A stretch of DNA of 64,000 bases. Origin: Caminibacter pacificus (GTDB lineage Bacteria > Campylobacterota > Campylobacteria > Campylobacterales > Nautiliaceae). The stretch's first letter is position 1. Every line of letters starts with the position of its first letter. A program made the translations under genes and the position numbers. A model generated the notes under the pieces. It had not been told where the DNA came from and made no database searches. It saw only the letters and a program-made list of their open reading frames with translations. The stretch covers positions 496,001-560,000 of the forward strand of contig NZ_RJVK01000001.1 of the NCBI RefSeq assembly GCF_003752135.1, given 5' to 3'. Shown here in pieces: positions 58,272-64,000 of the stretch.

Positions 58272-61062
58272 GTTTAAAGGCCTTCATTTTTATAATCTCA
58301 AATTTTCAACTCTTCGAATTAAACATCTTTTTATTAAAATCGACAAAAAGCTTATTTTAGAAGCTGATAATATCATAATTTTGCCAACAAACTACAAAAC
58401 CGACATCACAAATCTTCATAAACAATTTTATTATATCTTTAACGTCTCTAAAATTTTCCAAAAAATAGATTTCAAAAACATTAAATATAAAAAAATTAAA
58501 GTAAAAGAGTTTTTGTTTCAAAACCACAAAATCACTCTCAAATCAAATCTATTAACACTAAACGGAACGATTATACCAAAGCACAACTATTCCGAACTTT
58601 TCATAAACGAAATAAAATATGCAAATTATAAAATCAAAGATTTAACCGGAAGTATAAAATATGAAAATAATATAAAAATTACAACTCGCTTCAGATTTCA
58701 AGATTTTTTATACAATCTAAAAGCAACACTTGCCGATAACATTATTACGGGTGTTTTATCCACAAAAGAGTCTCAAATACATTTTAATAAAATCAATATT
58801 TTCACAAAAAACCTAAACCTAAACTTCACTTATGACGTCCAAGCCAAAAAATATTTCGTCACCTCAAAATCAAACAGCCTTAAAATCCAAAAAAACAAAA
58901 CTGAAATTCAGACAAAAAATCCGTTTTTCGATATCACAAACGATAAAGTTTCGTTCAAACTTTACGACACTCATCTAAAAGACGACTTTAAAATCGACTC
59001 CAAAAAAATAATAGGTACTTATTTTTTCAACTCCTATCTTTTCGCAAGAGCTTTTGATTCGACAATTTTTTACAAAAACGAAAAAATAGACGTCTCGTTT
59101 CTTGATATCTCATACAAAAATCTAAAAAACATAAACGCTATAATCAAAAATATAAAAATCCATAACAACGTCCAAGCAAGCACAAAAGTTTGCAAAGTAA
59201 TAATCTATAACAATTACAAAAACATAAACTGCTCGAATAATAAATTCAAATATAAATTCATCTCTTTAACCACACAACTAATCCAACTACTAAATAACGA
59301 CTTATCTTCAAAAACCATAACCGGAAAAATCAAAAACTTACCCATCACAATAACAAACACCAAAATAAACATTAAAGAAAAAACTCTAAATATAAACAAA
59401 ATCAATCTAAATAACCTGATTTTTGATAATATCCATGCAAAAACAGATGATTTTAAAACTTATATCATCAAACTCCACACAAACGCCTCAATCGATAAAC
59501 ATCTAAAATCGACGCTAAAAGAATTCAATATCACAATCCCAATCACTCAACTCTCAGGCAAAAACGACCTAAACACAACGCTTATCTATTCTAAAAAATT
59601 GGATTATAATATTTCTATTTCTTCAAAAAAACCTATTATTCAATATAAAGACATCCTACTCTCAAGCGATAATCTTTTTGCAAAATACAGCTCGATTACA
59701 AAAAACGGAGAATTTAATACTACAAATCTTTATATCCCTTTTGACTTTTTAAAAATAAAAACTTCATTTAACGGCAAATATTTACAAAACAAATACTTAA
59801 ACATTTACGCAAAAATAATTAATTTAAAACTTTTAAATCTCTTACATATCACAAACTACGACGAAAAAATTGCCGTTAATTTGAAAAGAAAAGTATTTTA
59901 TTTGATAAACCTTGCGATTATGGGAGATTATGCTCATAATAGATTTTATTTTTACTCTCTAAAACAGATATTAAAATTCACTCCTTTTAGCGGAATTATC
60001 ACAAACGGAACTTCGGTAATCAATATATATAAAAATTCGGTAAAAATATTACTTACTCTTTATCTTAAAAAACCTCTTGTTTTAAACAACAAACCGAGTA
60101 AAAACTCTATTTTTGCGATTATGGATATAGACAAAAACAATATAAAAATATACAACCAATTCGCTCACGTAAATATCCAAAACCTAAATAAACTCGACGC
60201 AACGATAAAAAACGCCGATATCAACGTAAATATGATTATAGATATCATCCATACGGTAACACCTCTGACTTCAAAGAAAAAAACTCAAAACAAAAATTCT
60301 AAATTCACAGCAAAAGTAGTCGGCATCAATACAAACTTTATTTATAACAAACACAAATTTTTATCTGAAAAATTCACCGTTAATTACGACAAAGAATTAA
60401 ATATAACCTCAAAATATAAACAAAGCTCTCTTATAGGTTATACAAAACACAAATACTTTTTGCTTTCGGGAAAAAATTATTCAAAAAAAGAACTCGTACC
60501 ATTGCTTGATATTTTTAATCATTTTTATAAAATCAATCTCGATTTCGTACTCGTAAAATCACCCGAAGATTTCTACACCGGAAAGGTTTATATCAATAAA
60601 GGAGTGGTAAAAGATTTAAAAGCGCTAAATAACTTAATTGCGTTTTTGAATACGATTCCATCTTTATTGTCCTTAAAATCTCCCGGATTTTCGGCCGAAG
60701 GATATAAAATCAAAAAAGGATACATCGACTTTCTTTATTACAAAAATATTTTATATTTCAAACAAATCAAAATTGACGGCGTTAATTTGGATTTTACGGG
60801 GAAAGGTTATATCGATTTTAATACGATGACTATGAATCTTAAAATTATGGCTTATATGAAACTAAACATCAAAAATATCCCTGTTATCGGAAAAGGACTT
60901 AGTTATTTACTTCTTGGAAAAGACGGAAGTATTGATGTTAAAGTAGTTGTCAGTGGAAAACTTGACGACCCGAAAGTTACTCAGGATTTAGGTACGAGTA
61001 TAATAAAAACGCCTTTTGAATTGTTTAAAAGAGTAATTACGTTACCGTTTAATTTGTTTTAG
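58195..61062 (+). CDS. Giant AsmA/YhdP-like inner-membrane protein
   Basis: A 955-aa protein with an N-terminal membrane helix (~8-25) and a very long beta-rich periplasmic body. The C-terminal ~150 residues (GYIDFNTMTMNLKIMAYMKL, IPVIGKGLSYLLLGKDGSID, GKLDDPKVTQDLGTSIIKTP) match the conserved end of AsmA-like/DUF3971 proteins, which are thought to form bridges for lipid transport to the outer membrane. AAAAAGGA precedes the ATG. It overlaps mltG head-to-head by 77 bp. Confidence 0.82.
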   Translation: MKSNNASISAIIFVILYFSFAVFISMFKGLHFYNLKFSTLRIKHLFIKIDKKLILEADNIIILPTNYKTDITNLHKQFYYIFNVSKIFQKIDFKNIKYKKIKVKEFLFQNHKITLKSNLLTLNGTIIPKHNYSELFINEIKYANYKIKDLTGSIKYENNIKITTRFRFQDFLYNLKATLADNIITGVLSTKESQIHFNKINIFTKNLNLNFTYDVQAKKYFVTSKSNSLKIQKNKTEIQTKNPFFDITNDKVSFKLYDTHLKDDFKIDSKKIIGTYFFNSYLFARAFDSTIFYKNEKIDVSFLDISYKNLKNINAIIKNIKIHNNVQASTKVCKVIIYNNYKNINCSNNKFKYKFISLTTQLIQLLNNDLSSKTITGKIKNLPITITNTKINIKEKTLNINKINLNNLIFDNIHAKTDDFKTYIIKLHTNASIDKHLKSTLKEFNITIPITQLSGKNDLNTTLIYSKKLDYNISISSKKPIIQYKDILLSSDNLFAKYSSITKNGEFNTTNLYIPFDFLKIKTSFNGKYLQNKYLNIYAKIINLKLLNLLHITNYDEKIAVNLKRKVFYLINLAIMGDYAHNRFYFYSLKQILKFTPFSGIITNGTSVINIYKNSVKILLTLYLKKPLVLNNKPSKNSIFAIMDIDKNNIKIYNQFAHVNIQNLNKLDATIKNADINVNMIIDIIHTVTPLTSKKKTQNKNSKFTAKVVGINTNFIYNKHKFLSEKFTVNYDKELNITSKYKQSSLIGYTKHKYFLLSGKNYSKKELVPLLDIFNHFYKINLDFVLVKSPEDFYTGKVYINKGVVKDLKALNNLIAFLNTIPSLLSLKSPGFSAEGYKIKKGYIDFLYYKNILYFKQIKIDGVNLDFTGKGYIDFNTMTMNLKIMAYMKLNIKNIPVIGKGLSYLLLGKDGSIDVKVVVSGKLDDPKVTQDLGTSIIKTPFELFKRVITLPFNLF

Positions 61063-61067
61063 GAGTA

Positions 61068-61100
61068 AAACGAAAGAAGATTATTTCTCCTCTTTCGTTT
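61068..61100. terminator. Stem-loop between the AsmA-like gene and hspR
   Basis: AAACGAAAGA (61068-61077) and TCTTTCGTTT (61091-61100) form a perfect 10-bp stem with a 13-base loop. The right arm lies in the last codons of hspR, so one structure may end both convergent transcripts. Confidence 0.6.
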
Positions 61101-61452
61101 CAGGAACTAAGATAAGTTGGTAGTTTTCTTTTTTGATTACTACGCTTCTGTTTCTTGGAATTTGACCTTGTTGTTTTTTAAGAGTTTCAATCTCTTTTTG
61201 GAGTCTTTCAATCTCTTCTTTCAATTGAAGAATAATCTCAACTCCGGCTAAATTTACACCCAAGTCTCTTACAAGAGAGAGAATAAGCTTTAATCTGTCG
61301 ATGTCTCTTTGAGAGTAAAGTCTCATTTTACCCTCTGTTCTGCTCGGCTTAATAAGCCCTTCTCTTTCATATTGTCTTAGAGTTTGCGGGTGGATATTAA
61401 GTATTTTACTTACAACACTAATTAGATATACCGGTTCATCATAACTATACAT
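61081..61452 (-). CDS. hspR: Heat-shock repressor HspR (MerR family)
   Basis: A 123-aa MerR-type regulator: helix-turn-helix VVSKILNIHPQTLRQYEREG followed by RLYSQRDIDRLKLILSLV and a coiled-coil tail (EEIERLQKEIETLKKQQ). HspR represses chaperone genes by binding HAIR elements with DnaK or chaperone help. AAAGGAGG precedes its ATG. It lies 44 bases after cbpA/dnaJ, as in the Helicobacter cbpA-hspR unit, so it probably represses its own operon through the operator at 62407-62433. Confidence 0.9.
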   Translation of the reverse strand: MYSYDEPVYLISVVSKILNIHPQTLRQYEREGLIKPSRTEGKMRLYSQRDIDRLKLILSLVRDLGVNLAGVEIILQLKEEIERLQKEIETLKKQQGQIPRNRSVVIKKENYQLILVPETKEEK

Positions 61453-61496
61453 TTCTCACCTCCTTTCCCTGCTTACGCAGGATAATAAATGTTATG

Positions 61497-62354
61497 TTAT
61501 GACGGGAGCTTTTCCTCCATCATTTTTGCAAGTTCGGGATCAAGCTCCTCAACTTTTGGCAATATCGGTCTTAATTCAAGATATAAATTTCCACCTTTAA
61601 CTCCGTATCCTTTAACCCTAAGTTTCTGACAGCACTTAGAGTTTTTAGGAACTTTTACGTTGATATGACCTTTGAAAGTATCAACTCCGACTTTACCGCC
61701 GAACATCATTGTTTTTAAAGGTACGTCGATTTTTTTGTATAAATCGTCACCTTTTCTTTCCCATTCGTTTGAAGGCATAACTTCGATTTCGAGGATTAAA
61801 TCTCCTCTTTTACCTTGGAAAGTTTTACCTTTTCCTCTAACTCTTAATTTTTGTCCCGTTCTTATGCCTTCAGGGATTTTGATTTTTATAGTCTCTCCGT
61901 TATAGTTAATCGGATAAACACCACCTGTTACAGCTATATCAAAAGGGATTTGAATTCTCGCATGGACGTCCAAATCTGGCGCAAATCCGCCTCCGAATCC
62001 ATACTCGTCAAATCCGAAACCTCCGAAGCCAAAACCTCCTCTGCTTCTTCCAAAACCGCCGCCGAAAATAGAATTTAAAATCTCTTCTAAATCCACATCT
62101 TTATGTTGGCGATAGAAGTCTTGGAAGTTTTGACCGTTAAACATACTATCACCCATTGCATCATACTGCTTTCTTTTTTCAGGGTCTCCTAAAATTTCAT
62201 AAGCAGTATTTATCTCTTTGAATTTCTCCTCGCATTCGGGCTTTTTACAAATATCAGGATGATATTTTCTTGCTAATTTTCTATATGCTTTTTTTATTTC
62301 GTCTTGCGTAGCGTTTTCGCTAACTCCAAGCACCTCATACAAACTTTTTGACAT
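61497..62354 (-). CDS. cbpA: DnaJ-type co-chaperone (CbpA-like, no zinc finger)
   Basis: A 285-aa J-protein: J domain with YHPDICKK (HPD triad ~32-34), a glycine/phenylalanine-rich linker ([19 protein letters not shown]) and the two C-terminal substrate-binding beta domains. The four CxxCxGxG zinc repeats of true DnaJ are absent, which makes it CbpA-like. It stimulates DnaK. It forms an operon with hspR. Confidence 0.9.
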   Translation of the reverse strand: MSKSLYEVLGVSENATQDEIKKAYRKLARKYHPDICKKPECEEKFKEINTAYEILGDPEKRKQYDAMGDSMFNGQNFQDFYRQHKDVDLEEILNSIFGGGFGRSRGGFGFGGFGFDEYGFGGGFAPDLDVHARIQIPFDIAVTGGVYPINYNGETIKIKIPEGIRTGQKLRVRGKGKTFQGKRGDLILEIEVMPSNEWERKGDDLYKKIDVPLKTMMFGGKVGVDTFKGHINVKVPKNSKCCQKLRVKGYGVKGGNLYLELRPILPKVEELDPELAKMMEEKLPS

Positions 62355-62406
62355 TTCCCCTCCTTAAACAATACTACACCAATTTTTCATATAGTAATTA
62401 TATAAT

Positions 62407-62433
62407 AAAATTGAGTAAATGTCAATCAATTTT
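62407..62433. promoter_or_regulatory. HAIR-like operator upstream of cbpA-hspR
   Basis: AAAATTGAGT-N7-AATCAATTTT is an inverted repeat with nine of ten arm positions matching. The core TTGAGT-N7-AATCAA differs by one base from the HspR HAIR consensus (CTTGAGT-N7-ACTCAAG). It lies 53 bases before the cbpA start. Confidence 0.75.
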
Positions 62434-62558
62434 ATTAATTACAAAAATGTTAAGCTTATATTTTACAACAATAATATGACAAAAAAATTATATTTTCTAA
62501 ATAAACAGACTAAACAAAAATAAAATATAAGATTTAATAAAGAAAAAAAGAGGAGAAA

Positions 62559-63923
62559 TTAGAGGAATTTATTTAATAAATCAGTGATAGTTTTTTGAAT
62601 CTTTTCAAGCGCTTCTTTACTTTTAGCTTCAAATCTCGTAACAAGTACCGGAGTCGTGTTACTTGCCCTAACAAGTCCCCAACCCTCTTGGAAAATAACT
62701 CTAACGCCGTCCACGTCGATAATATCTTTGATTTTTAATTCGCTTTTTCTTTTTTCAAGCTCTTCTTTTAGTTTTTTAACGATTTCGAATTTTTTATCTT
62801 CCGTTGTTTTTACTTTAAGTTCGTCAGTATTATATACTTGAGGCAGTTTTTCGTATTCGCCCGCAAAATCAAAACCTTCTTTAATTAGCTCCATAATTCT
62901 AAACGCTACATAAATAGCATCGTCAACACCGAAATATCTATCGTTAAAAAATATATGACCGCTAACTTCGGCCGCAAAATCGCAGTTTTCTTTTTTAAGC
63001 AATACTTTTAAGTTACTATGACCCGTTTTATACATAATAGCACGCCCGAACTTATTAATCTCGTCATACATCACTTGCGTCGCTTTTACTTCACTTATTA
63101 CGCAAGGATTTTTCATCGTTTTTGCAAAAAAGTAAGCTAAAATATCGCCTTTGTAGTTATATTTTTTATCAAGAAAAGCGATTCTATCGGCATCTCCGTC
63201 AAACGCAAACGCAAAATCTCTTCCTTTTTTCAGTTCTTCTTTTACCCAGGCAAGATTCTCTTCTTCTGTAGGGTCGGGGTGGTGATTCGGGAAAGTTCCG
63301 TCGGGTTCTTCAAATAAAATCTCATAATTTTCAATACCTATTTTTTCCAAAAGCTCTCTTAAAACAACTCCGGCAACCCCGTTTCCGCAATCAAAAACGG
63401 CATTTAAATTCATTCCTTTTAAATGAGAAAACTGATTTGAAATATAATCGATATAATCAGCTTTTAAGTCGTATTTTATAACTTCGGTGTTTGTAGGGAT
63501 ATCTTCTTTTGAAGCTATAATCTCATCACCCAAAGCATAGATATCTTTTCCGTAAAACGGCGCTTTATCAACAGTTATTTTAAATCCGTTATATTCAGGA
63601 GGATTGTGTGAGCCGGTAATTTGGATGCTTCCTCCGATTTCAACAGGTCCGACATTTTCCAAACAAAGTTTTCTAAAGTTAGCAAAATAATTCGCACCCG
63701 TAGGTAACATACCTCCGCTTATTACTTTTTTTCCGGCATAATTAAGCCCGCTAACAAGCCAATCGTGAAGAATAGGAGAGTGAGTTCTTGCATCATAGCT
63801 TACAAAAACATAGTCGCCTTTTATCTTTTTTCCCAAATGATAACCGATTTTTTTTACGACATCTTCCGTTAAATCTTTTTGAAAAATCCCTCTTATGTCA
63901 TATTCTCTAAAAATATGCTTCAT
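62559..63923 (-). CDS. Phosphomannomutase/phosphoglucomutase (AlgC-like)
   Basis: A 454-aa alpha-D-phosphohexomutase. The four domain signatures are visible: IREYDIRGIF at the start, TGSHNPPEYNGFK with the phosphoserine, FAFDGDADRI for metal binding and EVSGHIFFND plus RASNTTPVLVTRFEA for sugar and phosphate binding. It supplies mannose- or glucose-1-phosphate for envelope sugars. AAGGAG precedes its ATG. The 77 bases beyond it to the window end hold no credible gene. Confidence 0.93.
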   Translation of the reverse strand: MKHIFREYDIRGIFQKDLTEDVVKKIGYHLGKKIKGDYVFVSYDARTHSPILHDWLVSGLNYAGKKVISGGMLPTGANYFANFRKLCLENVGPVEIGGSIQITGSHNPPEYNGFKITVDKAPFYGKDIYALGDEIIASKEDIPTNTEVIKYDLKADYIDYISNQFSHLKGMNLNAVFDCGNGVAGVVLRELLEKIGIENYEILFEEPDGTFPNHHPDPTEEENLAWVKEELKKGRDFAFAFDGDADRIAFLDKKYNYKGDILAYFFAKTMKNPCVISEVKATQVMYDEINKFGRAIMYKTGHSNLKVLLKKENCDFAAEVSGHIFFNDRYFGVDDAIYVAFRIMELIKEGFDFAGEYEKLPQVYNTDELKVKTTEDKKFEIVKKLKEELEKRKSELKIKDIIDVDGVRVIFQEGWGLVRASNTTPVLVTRFEAKSKEALEKIQKTITDLLNKFL

Positions 63924-64000
63924 CCGTTCTCCTTTTTATTTATTTTTTTCAAACTCTTTTTTAACATCTTCACCCTATTTTCCGTTTCTTTTCCCTACCT

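Noticed and set aside
63920-63967. 15-codon reading frame (MLKKSLKKINKKENG) overlapping the start of the phosphomannomutase gene
   Set aside because: Too short and lysine-rich by composition; no evidence for a leader peptide beyond a stop-start overlap.

Overview
The window comes from an AT-rich chemolithoautotrophic member of the Campylobacterota, most likely of the Nautiliales type (Nautilia, Caminibacter or Lebetimonas relatives). Three observations support this. The hobA gene sits in the order folP-holB-hobA-lysC-rppH, which is typical of this phylum. The long co-directional run tatD-mltD-rlpA-(hisB)-kdsC-lptC-lptA-engB...mrdA resembles the order known from Helicobacter. A cluster of reductive TCA cycle enzymes is present: oorDABC, sucCD, two-subunit fumarase, mdh and a monomeric NADP-type icd. 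Species assignment is inference. I saw no rRNA or tRNA genes.

Layout. 1-17.8 kb is mostly core genome: partial purL, a LapB-like TPR protein, dnaG, a PP-loop ATPase, and a long minus-strand cell-envelope run from tatD (12357) down to mrdA (4442). After these come malic enzyme, a ~480-bp degenerate heptanucleotide repeat field, mogA, rpiB, pdxJ and a secreted helix-hairpin-helix protein. 17.9-34.6 kb is a defence island, with every clear gene from 17895 to 34172 on the minus strand. It contains cas6-cas8b-cas7-cas5-[SIR2/STAND/TPR gene]-cas3-cas4-[88-aa membrane protein]-[331-aa unknown]-cas1-cas2, then a leader and a CRISPR array of 29 repeats (20393-22264), then a RhuM-Doc/Fic protein, a ThiF-like E1 enzyme and a second cas6. 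34.6-47.5 kb is again core genome: folP, holB, hobA, lysC, rppH, hemW, flgH, a diguanylate-cyclase-like protein, trpC, a TPR lipoprotein, kdsB, pdxA and a ferritin-like protein. 47.0-57.3 kb is the carbon-fixation (rTCA) cluster. 57.3-64 kb has mltG, a giant AsmA-like protein, the dnaJ(cbpA)-hspR heat-shock pair with a HAIR-like operator, and a phosphomannomutase/phosphoglucomutase.

How the parts work together. The rTCA genes provide 2-oxoglutarate synthase, succinyl-CoA synthetase, fumarase, malate dehydrogenase and isocitrate dehydrogenase, i.e. much of the cycle except citrate cleavage, fumarate reductase and aconitase. They are split into units by visible terminators, and their upstream regions carry FNR-like and HP1021/CemR-like motifs. 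The CRISPR island looks like a subtype I-B system (Cas8b/Csh1, Csh2-like Cas7, Cas5h) whose operon has been enlarged with two translationally coupled accessory modules. One is a predicted NAD-consuming SIR2-STAND protein wedged between cas5 and cas3. The other is a small membrane protein plus an unrecognised partner wedged between cas4 and cas1. These modules are the most promising undescribed biology in the window. A second theme is degenerate 7-8 bp tandem repeats, including one that has expanded inside the hemW reading frame as twelve heptamers (84 bp), which preserves the frame.
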